The notes under the pieces: model-generated | What the model saw: the letters and a program-made list of their open reading frames with translations, nothing else | Database searches by the model: none | What the model was told of the DNA's origin: nothing | Shown: positions 22,855 to 31,921 of the stretch, piece by piece | How the letters are laid out: each line of letters begins with the position of its first letter | How positions within the stretch are numbered: position 1 is the first letter of the stretch | From: Ramlibacter cellulosilyticus | Lineage (GTDB): Bacteria; Pseudomonadota; Gammaproteobacteria; Burkholderiales; Burkholderiaceae_C | DNA length: 64,000 nt | Assembly: GCF_014297465.1 (NCBI RefSeq) | Contig: NZ_JACORT010000006.1 | Span: 124,001 to 188,000, forward strand | Direction: 5' to 3' | Position numbers and translations under genes: made by a program

Positions 22855-24936
22855 TCAAAGACTGGAACTGTTCCGCCAAGCCGCCCGCGCCACCGCATCC
22901 AGCGCGCCATCCACCACCGGATGCGCCGACACCAGCCGCAGGCTGCCTTGCGCCATCATGGCGTTCAGCTTGCGCCGCGTCATCGAGCGCGTCGTGCCGC
23001 TCGCGTGCGTGAACATGAAGAGCAGGCCGTGCGGGCTGGCCCACGTGAGCTGCCAGCGCTCCCAGCCTTCGCCCAGCAGGTCCACGTAGGCGCCGACTTC
23101 CAGGTCGTGCGGCGGCAGCGTGTCCGGGTCGGCGGCGCCGTGCGGCAGGCCGGAGTCGGGCACGAAGCCCGATTCGTGCATCTCGATCGGCGCGAGCCAC
23201 GTGTTGCTGGTCTCGGGGACGGGCTCCGGCTCGTGCGCGCGCAGCGCGCTGCCGGTCGCGGTGGACAAGGCCAGGTCGCGCAGGGCCGACAGCAGGTTCT
23301 GCCAGCGGTCCGTGTCGGCCGGGAGGTGGTCGATGCTCGCGAGCCCGTCGTCGATGCGTGCGACCAGCGTGCGGTGCTGGCCCGCGACGCGCCCGGCCAG
23401 CGCGGGCTGCACGCTCCAGAGCACCGCCTGCACCACCCACCAGCCGCCGCCCGGGTCCTCGGCGCCCGTCACGTCGGCCAGCCGCGCCTGGGCCATCACC
23501 TGCGACCACGGGCCGGTGAGGAAGGCCAGTGCCTCCGGCGGCGCCTTGGCCGCATCGGGGCGGTCGAGGATCTGCTGCGCGATGCGGCCGGCCAGCAGGT
23601 TGCGCTGCTCGGCGCGCATCAGCGCGCGCACGGCCCGCTCGCGGTTGCGCCGGCCCTTCGGCTGCGATTCGTCCCAGGCTTCCTGCAGCGCGGAGAGCGC
23701 GATCTCGAAAGCTTCGGGCCCGGTGCCGCCTGCATCCAGCAGCGCCTCCGTGGCCTGCTGCAGGCCCTCCATGAAGGTGGAGAAGCCGCGGTCCTCGGGA
23801 GAGGACCAGGCGAGGCTGCGCTGCGTGATCTGTTCCAGCAGGCGGCGGGCCGCATGCTCGCGGTCGCTGAAGAAGCGCGGGTCGACCAGGGCGAGGCGCA
23901 GCAGCGGCGGCTCGAGGTCGCGCACGATGTCGCGCACGCCCGGCAGCAGGCGCGGGTCGCCGGCCAAGTGGTCGATCATGAGGTGCACGACTTCGAGGCC
24001 GAGCGCCTGCGCGGGCCGCTTGGCCTCCTGCCGCAGCGCCTCGCGGAAGGCCGCCAGGCTGTCGCGGCCGCGGCCGGGCATCGCCGCCTGCCGCTGGCGC
24101 AGTTGCAGCAGCAGCTGGTCGACCTTGCGCATGTCCTGCACCATCTCCAGTGCCGCAGGGACGGTGTGCGAAAAATCGGAATCCGAGAAGACGATCACCC
24201 CGTCGTCCGCGGCCTCCCCGGGGTCGCCGGAGAGCAGCTTGCGCAGCTCGCGAATGGTGAGCTGCGTCGCGCTGTCGCGGGCCTCCTGCGGCACGCCGGG
24301 CTCCAGGGCCATGGGCTGCGAAGGCGCGGGCGGCTGCAGGCGCTGGGCCATCGCCGCATAGGTGTGCACCAGCTCCGGCGCCATGAGCGGCGGCAGGTAG
24401 CGCAGCCAGCGGCGGCGCACCGCCGGCGACACCGGGCTCTGGCGCGCGAGGCGGTAGATGCTGCGTGCATAGACCTCGGGGCGCAGCGGATGGCGGCGCT
24501 CGCCGCCCTGGGGCGTGAGGTGGGCCGCGGCGAGCGCGGACTCGAGTGCGGCCAGCTGGGGCCGTACCGCGGCTTCCAGCGCCTGCGCGCCGTGCACCAG
24601 TTCGGCGTTTTCCTGCAGCTGCTCGTCGCCCAGCAGGGGCAGCGTGTCGAAGCTGAGGCTCGCGTCGCGGTCGCCCGCGATGGCCTGGGCGAACTCGGCG
24701 AGCAGCGCCTGCGGGAAGGCGGTGGCGAGGGCCGACTGCCGTTCCTTCAGCACGCCCACGGCCTCGAGCAGCAGGTTGCGGTCCACGACGTCGTGGATCG
24801 CTGCCGCCTGCAAGGGGAGCTCGGAGAGGGCGCGAACGAGCGTCGCCCGCATCAGGTCCCCGCCGGCGATGGCGGCGTCCTTGATGCAGGCGCGATACAG
24901 CGAGTGGTACTGGGGTTGTGGCGTGGCGCCGGCCAA
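22855..24936 (-). CDS. DUF1631 family protein (copy A)
   Basis: 693-aa cytoplasmic helical protein of the DUF1631 family, once mis-annotated as thymidine phosphorylase. Typical segments are FSHTVPAALEMVQDMRKVDQLLLQL, LEVVHLMIDHLAGDPRLLPGVRDIV and LLEQITQRSLAW. The C-terminal 70 residues form a small beta-type module (LEVGAYVDLLGEGWERWQLTW, then SPHGLLFMFT and SMTRRKL) shared with copy B and resembling PilZ-like folds. I chose the TTG at 24936, 9 nt after GAGGAGGGG. A TTG at 24999 would translate part of a hairpin-rich intergenic sequence. Function unknown; third gene after DUF1631 copy B and ettA on this strand. Confidence 0.85.
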   Translation of the reverse strand: MAGATPQPQYHSLYRACIKDAAIAGGDLMRATLVRALSELPLQAAAIHDVVDRNLLLEAVGVLKERQSALATAFPQALLAEFAQAIAGDRDASLSFDTLPLLGDEQLQENAELVHGAQALEAAVRPQLAALESALAAAHLTPQGGERRHPLRPEVYARSIYRLARQSPVSPAVRRRWLRYLPPLMAPELVHTYAAMAQRLQPPAPSQPMALEPGVPQEARDSATQLTIRELRKLLSGDPGEAADDGVIVFSDSDFSHTVPAALEMVQDMRKVDQLLLQLRQRQAAMPGRGRDSLAAFREALRQEAKRPAQALGLEVVHLMIDHLAGDPRLLPGVRDIVRDLEPPLLRLALVDPRFFSDREHAARRLLEQITQRSLAWSSPEDRGFSTFMEGLQQATEALLDAGGTGPEAFEIALSALQEAWDESQPKGRRNRERAVRALMRAEQRNLLAGRIAQQILDRPDAAKAPPEALAFLTGPWSQVMAQARLADVTGAEDPGGGWWVVQAVLWSVQPALAGRVAGQHRTLVARIDDGLASIDHLPADTDRWQNLLSALRDLALSTATGSALRAHEPEPVPETSNTWLAPIEMHESGFVPDSGLPHGAADPDTLPPHDLEVGAYVDLLGEGWERWQLTWASPHGLLFMFTHASGTTRSMTRRKLNAMMAQGSLRLVSAHPVVDGALDAVARAAWRNSSSL

Positions 24937-24965
24937 CGGTGGTTGCCCCTCCTCGAGCCCTATGG

Positions 24966-25016
24966 GTCCCTGCCTGCGCAGGGACGCTTTCGTGCGCAAG
25001 GGCCGCAGGCCCTTGC
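24966..25016 (-). terminator. tandem hairpins between ettA and DUF1631 copy A
   Basis: Directly after the ettA stop are GCAAGGGCC/GGCCCTTGC with a 3-nt loop (24996-25016) and GTCCCTGC/GCAGGGAC with a 4-nt loop (24966-24985). No T-tract follows, so they may act as a Rho-dependent or attenuating structure, or mark an inserted repeat. Confidence 0.5.
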
Positions 25017-25017
25017 T

Positions 25018-26679
25018 CTACTTCAGCGCTTTATAGCGTACCCGGTGCGGTCTTGCACCTTCCTCGCCCAGGCGCTTCTTCTTGTCCGCCTCGTATTCCT
25101 GGTAGTTGCCGTCGAAGAAGATCCACTTGCCTTCGTCTTCCGCGGCCAGGATGTGCGTGGCGATCCGGTCCAGGAACCAGCGGTCGTGGGAGATCACCAT
25201 CACGCTGCCGGCATATTCCAGCAGGGCGTCTTCCAGCGCGCGCAGCGTTTCCACGTCCAGGTCGTTGGACGGTTCGTCCAGCAGCAGCACGTTGGCGCCC
25301 TGCATCAGGGTCTTGGCCAGGTGCAGGCGGCCGCGCTCGCCGCCGGAGAGCAGGCCCACCTTCTTCTGCTGGTCGCTGCCGTTGAAGTTGAAGCGGCCGC
25401 AGTAGGCGCGGCTGGCCATCTGGAACTTGCCGACGTTGATCATGTCCAGCCCGCCGGAGACGTCTTCCCAGACGGTCTTGTCGGCAGACAGCGCATCGCG
25501 GCTCTGGTCCACGAAGGCGAGCTTCACGGTCTTGCCGATCTTCACCTCGCCGGCGTCCGGCTTCTCGCGGCCCGCGATCATCTTGAACAGCGTGGACTTG
25601 CCCGCGCCGTTGGGGCCGATGATGCCGACGATGGCGCCCGCGGGCACCTTGAAGCTCAGGTCGTCGATCAGGACCTTGTCGCCGAAGGCCTTGGAGACGT
25701 TCACGAACTCGATGACCTCGTTGCCCAGGCGCTCCGCGACCGGGATGAAGATCTCGTTCGTCTCGTTGCGCTTCTGGTATTCGACGTCGGACAGCTCCTC
25801 GAAGCGGGCCAGGCGGGCCTTGCTCTTGGACTGGCGGCCCTTGGCGTTCTTGCGCACCCATTCCAGTTCGCGCTTCATCGCCTTGGCGTGGGCTTCCTCG
25901 CCCTTCTGTTCCGCCTCCAGGCGGGCTTCCTTCTGCTCCAGCCAGGTGGAGTAGTTGCCCTTCCACGGGATGCCGTAGCCGCGGTCCAGTTCCAGGATCC
26001 ACTCGGCGGCGTTGTCCAGGAAGTAGCGGTCGTGGGTGATGCCCACCACCGTGCCGGGGAAGCGCGCGAGGAACTGCTCCAGCCACTCCACCGACTCGGC
26101 GTCCAGGTGGTTGGTGGGCTCGTCCAGCAGCAGCATGTCGGGCTTGGACAGCAGCAGGCGGCACAGGGCCACGCGGCGCTTCTCGCCGCCGGACAGGTTC
26201 TTGATCACGGCGTCCCAGGGCGGCAGGCGCAGCGCGTCGGCCGCGATCTCCAGCTGGTGCTCGCCGGCGTCGCCCTGCGCGGCCAGGATGGCTTCGAGGC
26301 GGCCCTGCTCCTCGGACAGCTTGTCGAAGTCGGCGTCCGGCTCGGCGTAGGCGGCGTAGATCTCCTCGAGGCGCGCCTTGGCGCTGATCACCTCGCCCAT
26401 GCCGCCTTCGACGGCCTGGCGCACGGTCTCCTCGGGATCGAGCTGCGGCTCCTGCGGCAGGTACCCGATGCGCAGGCCCGGCATCGGCGTGGCCTCGCCC
26501 TCGATTTCCTTGTCGATGCCCGCCATGATCTTCAGGAGGGTCGACTTGCCCGAGCCGTTGAGGCCGAGGACGCCGATCTTGGCGCCGGGGAAGAAGCTGA
26601 GGGAGATGTCCTTCAAGATCTGCCGTTTGGGCGGCACGATCTTGGACACACGGTTCATCGTATAGACGTACTGGGCCAT
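25018..26679 (-). CDS. ettA: energy-dependent translational throttle protein EttA (ABC-F)
   Basis: 553-aa ABC-F ATPase that binds the ribosomal E site and gates entry of 70S complexes into elongation according to ATP/ADP level. It has two ATPase halves: Walker A GLNGSGKST with LSGGEKRRVALCRLL and LLLDEPTNHLD, then GPNGAGKST with LSGGERGRLHLAKTL and LLLDEPSNDLD. The N-terminus MAQYVYTMNRVSKIVPPKR is EttA-specific, and the arm and charged linker between halves are present. It lies between two DUF1631 genes on the same strand. Confidence 0.96.
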   Translation of the reverse strand: MAQYVYTMNRVSKIVPPKRQILKDISLSFFPGAKIGVLGLNGSGKSTLLKIMAGIDKEIEGEATPMPGLRIGYLPQEPQLDPEETVRQAVEGGMGEVISAKARLEEIYAAYAEPDADFDKLSEEQGRLEAILAAQGDAGEHQLEIAADALRLPPWDAVIKNLSGGEKRRVALCRLLLSKPDMLLLDEPTNHLDAESVEWLEQFLARFPGTVVGITHDRYFLDNAAEWILELDRGYGIPWKGNYSTWLEQKEARLEAEQKGEEAHAKAMKRELEWVRKNAKGRQSKSKARLARFEELSDVEYQKRNETNEIFIPVAERLGNEVIEFVNVSKAFGDKVLIDDLSFKVPAGAIVGIIGPNGAGKSTLFKMIAGREKPDAGEVKIGKTVKLAFVDQSRDALSADKTVWEDVSGGLDMINVGKFQMASRAYCGRFNFNGSDQQKKVGLLSGGERGRLHLAKTLMQGANVLLLDEPSNDLDVETLRALEDALLEYAGSVMVISHDRWFLDRIATHILAAEDEGKWIFFDGNYQEYEADKKKRLGEEGARPHRVRYKALK

Positions 26680-26716
26680 GGCGGTTCTTGGGGGAAACCG
26701 TGCATTATCCCCGCAA

Positions 26717-26801
26717 GGGGCCAGGGACTAGGGACTAGGGGTTAGGGACCGCCGCTCCCTAGCCCCTAGCCCCTAGCCCCTAGCCCCTAGCCCCTAGCCC
26801 C
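26717..26801. repeat. opposed G-quadruplex motifs with CCCTAGC heptamer array
   Basis: Six CCCTAGC units in tandem (26757-26798) plus a final CCCC give seven C-runs spaced by TAG. Read on the minus (transcribed) strand these are seven G-runs with 3-nt loops. On the plus strand just to the left (26717-26747) are five G-runs of 3-4 separated by 3-4 nt. The two halves are partly complementary, so a hairpin is an alternative to G-quadruplexes. It occupies the gap between the DUF1631 copy B stop and the ettA start. Confidence 0.85.
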
Positions 26802-26803
26802 TT

Positions 26804-29047
26804 TTACTTCAGGCTGTTCTTCAGCGCCGCCTGCGCCACCTGGTCCAGCGCCTCGTCCACCACCGGCCGGTCCGCCACCACGCGCACGTGGTCGCTGGCG
26901 CGCAGGCGGTCGAGCGTGCGGCGCGACATCGAGTGCGCCGTGCCGCCGACGGCGGTGAACATGAAGAGCGTCGCGTGCGGGCTGCACCAGGTGAGCTGCG
27001 CGCGCACCCAGTCGCCCTTGATCTGGATCTCGACCCAGGTGCCCACGCGCAGGTCGTCGGGACGCGCGGCCGCGGCCGTCACCTCGCCCGGGGCGTCCTC
27101 CTCCTCGGCGCGCAGGGCTTCCTGCTCGCGGGCCACGGCTTCCTGCTGGGCCGCCTCGGGCGAGGCGACGTGCTCGATGTCCGTCTCCAGCCCGGGGAAG
27201 TCCACGTAGCCCGACTCCTGCACTTCCACGCCGTCGAGCCACATCTCCACGGCGCTGTCGCTGAACTTGGACTCCTCTTCCCAGGCCTCGTCGGCGGCCT
27301 TCTGCGCCGCCGGGTCGCGGCCTTCCTGCACCGCCGCCTTGTGCAGCGTGATCAGGTGGTCGAAGAAGCGCTGGGTCAATTCGGGCGGGTAGCCGATGCG
27401 GGCCAGGCCCTCGCGCATGCGCTGCAGCAGGCCCGGGATCATCTGCACCAGCCGGCGCGCGCGCCCGCGCTGTGCCGAGGTCTTCTGCACGCTCCAGACG
27501 AGGTCGTCCACGAGCGCGCGGTAGCCGAAGGGGTCGGACGAGCCATCCACGCAACTGAGCTGCGCTTCCGCCACGACCTGGGCCCAGGCATTGCGCAGGA
27601 AGTCGCGGACGAAGTCGGCGACGTCCAGGCCTTCCAGCAGGTTCACGAACTCGTTGCCCAGCTTCTGGGCCAGCAGGTTGCGCTGTTCGGCGTGCAGCAG
27701 GGCCCGGGCGGCTTCCTCGCGCTTCTGCTTGCTGCCCTGGTCCTGGTCCTTCCACTGCTCCTGCAGGCTCTGCAGCAGCTCCTTGAAGGTTTCCGCGTCG
27801 ACGACCTTGCTCTCCAGCCACTTGCTGGCGGATTCCACCGAGGCGATGAAGCGGCCCCAGCCCGGGTCCTGCTCGGAGGCGAAGGCCAGGCTGCGCTGCG
27901 TGATGCGGTCGAGCACCATGCGCGCGGGATGGTTCTTGTCGGCAAAGAAGCGCGAGTCTTCCTTCGCGAGGCGGTCGACTGCCGCCTCCATGGTCTTGAG
28001 CTGGCGCTTGAGCCCCGGCAGGAGGCGGCGGTCCTCCATGAGGTGCTCGAACATCATGTGCACCACTTCCTCGCCCAGCTGCTGGCCGATGCGCACCGGC
28101 GCCGTCTGCGGCAGGCCGACTTCGGCGAGCATGTCCACGGGCTGCGCCGGCGCCGGCGCCGCCTTGGGGCGCTGCTCGAGGCGCTTGACCAGTTCGTCGG
28201 TCTTCTTCAGGTCCTGCAGCATCGCCATCGAGGCGGGCACGGTGTGCACGAATTCGGCCTTGCGGGGCTGGTCGAAGTCGCCCGTCAGCAGCTTGCGCAG
28301 GCGGTCCAGCGTGAGCAGCGTCTTCGCCGCGGCGTCGGTCACGGACTTGCCGCTCGCGCCCGTGCCCTTGTCGATGCGGCCGCCCAGGGGCACCGCCGGC
28401 TCGATGCCGGTGGAGCGCAGCCAGTCGGACATCTCCTTGTACAGGCGGCGCAGGTTCACGCCCAGCAGGCCGGCCGCGGGGGTGATGAGCGCCTCGCGCA
28501 CCTCGTTCTCGGGCACGTGCTCCTGCAGCGTGAACTGCAGCGCGCGCACGAAGACGTCCGGCCGCACCGGGTTCAGCCCCGGCTGGATCGTGCGCCAGCC
28601 CAGCATCGTGCTGATCAGGGCATCCAGCGGCGGCAGGGTGTCGTCCACCGACATGGCCACTTCCTGCTGGGCGCGGGCGATCTCGATGCTCTGATCGAGC
28701 TGTTCGTCGGCGAACAGCTGCAGGTCCTCGAAGCGCAGCACTTCGGCGGTGGTCTGGTCCTTGCCGCCGCCTTCGTAGACCAGGCGCGTGAGCTCCTGCA
28801 CGAAAGTCGCCTTCACGGTCTTCTGCGCGGTGTGCAGCGCGAGGATCGCGCCCTTCACGTTCGGCAGCTGGAAGGCGGGGAGGCGGCGCGCCGACGTGCC
28901 GGCCGCGCCCGCGGCCAGGCCGTCGAGGACTTCCGTCATGAGGGGGTCGGCCTGCTGCAGCATGGCCGCCAGGCAGTCGCTGAGCGAAGGCTGGAGCTGG
29001 GTCGGGTCGTCCGCCACACCGAGGCGGAGCTTCAACGTCTTGGCCAT
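26804..29047 (-). CDS. DUF1631 family protein (copy B)
   Basis: 747-aa DUF1631 protein with the same order of segments as copy A: FVHTVPASMAMLQDLKKTDELVKRLEQ, LGEEVVHMMFEHLMEDRRLLPGLKRQL, VLDRITQRSLAFAS, LHAEQRNLLAQKLGNEFVNLLEGLDV and the C-terminal module LRVGTWVEIQIKGDWVRAQLTW with SPHATLFMFT and SMSRRTL. The ATG at 29047 (MAKTLKLRLG) is preferred because the promoter at 29073-29101 puts the likely transcription start near 29066, excluding ATGs at 29074 and 29101. Function unknown; probably heads an operon with ettA. Confidence 0.88.
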   Translation of the reverse strand: MAKTLKLRLGVADDPTQLQPSLSDCLAAMLQQADPLMTEVLDGLAAGAAGTSARRLPAFQLPNVKGAILALHTAQKTVKATFVQELTRLVYEGGGKDQTTAEVLRFEDLQLFADEQLDQSIEIARAQQEVAMSVDDTLPPLDALISTMLGWRTIQPGLNPVRPDVFVRALQFTLQEHVPENEVREALITPAAGLLGVNLRRLYKEMSDWLRSTGIEPAVPLGGRIDKGTGASGKSVTDAAAKTLLTLDRLRKLLTGDFDQPRKAEFVHTVPASMAMLQDLKKTDELVKRLEQRPKAAPAPAQPVDMLAEVGLPQTAPVRIGQQLGEEVVHMMFEHLMEDRRLLPGLKRQLKTMEAAVDRLAKEDSRFFADKNHPARMVLDRITQRSLAFASEQDPGWGRFIASVESASKWLESKVVDAETFKELLQSLQEQWKDQDQGSKQKREEAARALLHAEQRNLLAQKLGNEFVNLLEGLDVADFVRDFLRNAWAQVVAEAQLSCVDGSSDPFGYRALVDDLVWSVQKTSAQRGRARRLVQMIPGLLQRMREGLARIGYPPELTQRFFDHLITLHKAAVQEGRDPAAQKAADEAWEEESKFSDSAVEMWLDGVEVQESGYVDFPGLETDIEHVASPEAAQQEAVAREQEALRAEEEDAPGEVTAAAARPDDLRVGTWVEIQIKGDWVRAQLTWCSPHATLFMFTAVGGTAHSMSRRTLDRLRASDHVRVVADRPVVDEALDQVAQAALKNSLK

Positions 29048-29388
29048 GGGATCTCGTGCACTGCTGCGGGCCATTATGGGTCTGCCGTGGCGCCGGGCCA
29101 ATTTTTGGCAGGACGGGTGACACTTTGCGGAGGACGGCCGGTGCTTTCACGCAACGTGGACGGTCGGAACGCGGGCCGCCGGGCAGCTTCCGGCCATCCA
29201 TGCGACAATACGTCCTCTCGCGGCCTCCAGTTGCCCGCGAGCTCAGCGTTCCAGCTGGGGACCCTTCGGGCCTTTCGCAGCGCCCGCCGGCTCCCACCCC
29301 TTGAAACCTCATCTGCCTTGACTGGATCCGGCCCGAGCGGCCCGGAACGGCCGATGCCCCAGCGCCCGGGAAGGCGCTCTATTGCTCA
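29048..29388. other. divergent intergenic region between DUF1631 copy B and rhlE
   Basis: This 341-nt gene-free stretch holds the minus-strand promoter described separately on its left. The right part is a long GC-rich leader of rhlE with several short self-complementary segments and no obvious conserved riboswitch. Long leaders are common before DEAD-box helicase genes, whose mRNA is often autoregulated. I could not place the rhlE promoter with confidence. Confidence 0.5.
29073..29101 (-). promoter_or_regulatory. sigma-70-type promoter of DUF1631 copy B
   Basis: Read on the minus strand: -35 TTGGCC (29101-29096), a 17-bp spacer, and -10 CATAAT (29078-29073). The predicted start near 29066 gives a leader of about 19 nt to the ATG at 29047. 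Confidence 0.55.
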
Positions 29389-31128
29389 ATGACCTTTGAT
29401 GAACTGAACCTCGCCCCTGCCATCCTCAAGGCAGTGCACGAGCAAGGCTACGAAAACCCCACCCCCATCCAGGCCCAGGCCATCCCGGCCGTCCTCGAGG
29501 GCCATGACCTCCTCGCCGGCGCGCAGACCGGCACCGGCAAGACGGCGGCCTTCACGCTGCCCATGCTGCACAAGCTGACGAAGGGCCAGGGCAAGACCAA
29601 CAAGTTCGGCAAGGACGGCGTCGCCGCCCTGGTGCTGACGCCCACGCGCGAACTCGCCGCGCAGGTGGAAGAGTCCATCCGCACCTACGGCAAGTACCTG
29701 CCCCTCACCTCCACGGTGATCTTCGGCGGCGTCGGCATGAACCCGCAGATCGACCGCATCCGCAAGGGCGTGGACATCCTGGTCGCCACGCCGGGCCGCC
29801 TGCTGGACCTGCACCAGCAGGGCCACCTGGACCTGGGCACCGTCGAGATCCTTGTGCTGGACGAAGCCGACCGCATGCTGGACATGGGCTTCCTGCCCGA
29901 CGTGAAGAAGGTGCTGGCGCTCGTGCCGAAGGAGAAGCAGAGCCTGCTGTTCTCCGCCACCTTCAGCGACGAGATCCGCGAACTCGCGCACACGCTGCTG
30001 CGCGACCCCAGGAGCATCCAGGTCACGCCGCGCAACACCACGGTGCAGCGCATCACGCAGGTCGTGCACCCCGTCGGCCGCGGCCGCAAGAAGGAACTGC
30101 TGGCCCACGTGATCCAGGAACACGACTGGTCGCAAGTGCTGGTGTTCACCCGCACGAAGTTCGGCGCCAACAGCGTGGCCGACTTCCTGAACAAGAAGGG
30201 CATCACCGCGATGGCCCTGCACGGCAACAAGAGCCAGACGGCGCGCACGCAGGCGCTGGCCGGCTTCAAGACCGGCGACATCCGCGCGCTGGTGGCGACC
30301 GACATCGCGGCGCGCGGCATCGACATCGACGACCTGCCGCACGTGGTGAACTACGAGATCCCCAACGTGCCGGAAGACTACGTGCACCGCATCGGCCGCA
30401 CCGGCCGCGCGGGCAAGGAAGGCCAGGCCGTGTCCCTCGTCTGCCTGGACGAGGAGGGCTTCATGCAGGAGATCGAGCGCTTCACGAAGCAGGAGATCCC
30501 GGTGCAGGTCGTCGAGGGCTTCGGCCCCGAGGCCGGCGAGCAGGCCGAGCCGATCGCCATGGGCCGCCAGGTGCTGTGGGGCGGCAAGGGCCGTCCGCCG
30601 TCGCGCGAAGTGATGAACGCGGCGGCCAAGGCGGCGCGCAGCGAGATGATGCAGCGCATCCGCGAGAACAAGGACAAGCAGGGCCAGCCGGCGCGGCGCA
30701 AGCCCGAGGGCGAAGGCCGCAGCGGCAACGGCCAGCAGGCGCGCAACGGCAATGGTTCCGGCAACGGCAATGGATCCGGCAACGGCCACGCCAGGCCGCA
30801 GCAGCCGCGCGGGCCGAAGCCCCAGAACGGGCGCAACGGCACGAACGGCGCCAGCGGCCAGCACCAGCAGCGTCCGCCGCAGCAACAGGCGCGCGACGTG
30901 CGCCGCGAGCGCGACGAGGACGGCGAGGAGCGGATGCCGCGCAACGTGGACCCGCTGCGCACCAACCTGCCGGGCCGCCGCGACATGACCGGCGTGAAGC
31001 GCGTCAACACCAACGGCCAGCCGGATCCCACGCGCACCAGCATCGACAGCATGGGCGCCTCGCGCCGCCAGAACCGCGGCGGTGGCGGCGGCCGCGGCGG
31101 CAACCCGAACCGCAATTACGGGCGCTGA
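29389..31128 (+). CDS. rhlE: DEAD-box ATP-dependent RNA helicase RhlE
   Basis: 579-aa RNA helicase for RNA remodelling and ribosome maturation. All family motifs are in order: Q-motif ([26 protein letters not shown]), [34 protein letters not shown], then [11 protein letters not shown] and [10 protein letters not shown] in domain 2. The last 170 residues are low-complexity and basic, with Asn-Gly-Ser repeats ([14 protein letters not shown]) and an [13 protein letters not shown] end, an RNA-binding tail typical of RhlE. The start follows a long leader with no strong Shine-Dalgarno. Its leader region is divergent from DUF1631 copy B. Confidence 0.95.
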   Translation: MTFDELNLAPAILKAVHEQGYENPTPIQAQAIPAVLEGHDLLAGAQTGTGKTAAFTLPMLHKLTKGQGKTNKFGKDGVAALVLTPTRELAAQVEESIRTYGKYLPLTSTVIFGGVGMNPQIDRIRKGVDILVATPGRLLDLHQQGHLDLGTVEILVLDEADRMLDMGFLPDVKKVLALVPKEKQSLLFSATFSDEIRELAHTLLRDPRSIQVTPRNTTVQRITQVVHPVGRGRKKELLAHVIQEHDWSQVLVFTRTKFGANSVADFLNKKGITAMALHGNKSQTARTQALAGFKTGDIRALVATDIAARGIDIDDLPHVVNYEIPNVPEDYVHRIGRTGRAGKEGQAVSLVCLDEEGFMQEIERFTKQEIPVQVVEGFGPEAGEQAEPIAMGRQVLWGGKGRPPSREVMNAAAKAARSEMMQRIRENKDKQGQPARRKPEGEGRSGNGQQARNGNGSGNGNGSGNGHARPQQPRGPKPQNGRNGTNGASGQHQQRPPQQQARDVRRERDEDGEERMPRNVDPLRTNLPGRRDMTGVKRVNTNGQPDPTRTSIDSMGASRRQNRGGGGGRGGNPNRNYGR

Positions 31129-31155
31129 GCCCGATCCGCGCTAAGCTGGGCGGCG

Positions 31156-31821
31156 ATGGATCGCGCCGCCCGCCCCCACGCCGCGCGCACCGCCTTGCTG
31201 GCCGGTGCGACGGGACTCGTGGGGCGCGAGATCCTGCGGGGGCTGCTCGCGGATGACACCGTTGCGGCGGTGCACGTGCTGGCCCGCCGCCCGCTGGACA
31301 TCCAGCATCCCAGACTCACCGCGCACCGCGTGGACTTCGGGGCGCTGCCTGCGCTGCCCGCGGTCGACGAGGTGTATCTCGCCATCGGCACCACCATCAA
31401 GGTGGCGGGAAGCCAGCAGGCTTTCCGCGCGGTGGACCACGACGCCAACCTGAACGTCGCGCGCGCCGCTCGTGCGGCGGGCGCACGCCGCCTGGGCCTC
31501 GTGAGCGCCATGGGCGCGGATCCGCGCTCCTCCCTCTTCTACAGCCGCGTGAAAGGCGAGCTCGAAGCGGCCCTGGACGGGCTCGGCTACGAGGGCGTCG
31601 TGATCGCGCGTCCGTCGATGCTGGCGGGCGATCGTGCGTCGCTGGGGCAGCCGGAACGCGGTGGGGAGAAGCTGGCGCTGCACGTGAGCCGCTGGCTGCG
31701 GCCGTTGATTCCGGGGAACTACCGGTCTATCCAGGCGGCGGACGTGGCGCGGGCCCTGTTGCGGGAGGTGCCTACGGCGCAAGGGAAGCGCGTGTTGTTG
31801 TCGGGGGCGATGCAGCCGTAG
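31156..31821 (+). CDS. NAD(P)H-binding atypical SDR protein
   Basis: 221-aa Rossmann-fold protein of the atypical short-chain dehydrogenase (NmrA/TDI-like) type. It has the nucleotide-binding motif LLAGATGLVGREIL near the N-terminus, DEVYLAIGTTIK, and a SAMGADPRSSLFYSRVKGELEAAL segment with the family Tyr-x3-Lys-like YSRVK. The substrate cannot be inferred. A -10-like TAAGCT (31142-31147) about 14 nt before the ATG and the lack of a Shine-Dalgarno suggest a near-leaderless mRNA. A REP-like pair follows. Confidence 0.82.
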   Translation: MDRAARPHAARTALLAGATGLVGREILRGLLADDTVAAVHVLARRPLDIQHPRLTAHRVDFGALPALPAVDEVYLAIGTTIKVAGSQQAFRAVDHDANLNVARAARAAGARRLGLVSAMGADPRSSLFYSRVKGELEAALDGLGYEGVVIARPSMLAGDRASLGQPERGGEKLALHVSRWLRPLIPGNYRSIQAADVARALLREVPTAQGKRVLLSGAMQP

Positions 31822-31836
31822 CGCGCTGCGCGTATC

Positions 31837-31916
31837 GCTGGGGTGCGCTTCGCGCAACCCAGCCTACTGGTGCCCCGAGGGCCCGTAGGCTGGGTTTCGC
31901 GCCAGCGAACCCCAGC
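31837..31916. repeat. REP-like inverted-repeat pair, family 1, copy 2 (diverged right arm)
   Basis: The left arm (31837-31867) is identical to the other family-1 copies. The right arm (31885-31916) has mutated in its middle (TTTCGCGCCAGCGAA in place of TTGCGCGAAGCGCA). It lies between the convergent NAD-binding and transglutaminase-fold genes. Confidence 0.85.
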
Positions 31917-31921
31917 ACCCG

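Noticed and set aside
24937..24999. N-terminal extension of DUF1631 copy A from a TTG at 24999
   Set aside because: It would translate a hairpin-rich intergenic sequence. A TTG at 24936 has an ideal Shine-Dalgarno and a family-like N-terminus.
22825..26745. Open frame of about 1300 codons on the plus strand opposite ettA and DUF1631 copy A
   Set aside because: Antisense shadow of two clear genes; the composition (His/Arg/Gln/Leu) is typical of complemented GC-rich coding DNA.
26757..26801. Integrated linear-replicon telomere
   Set aside because: The heptamer array is only about 45 bp and is flanked on both sides by ordinary chromosomal genes in continuous order.
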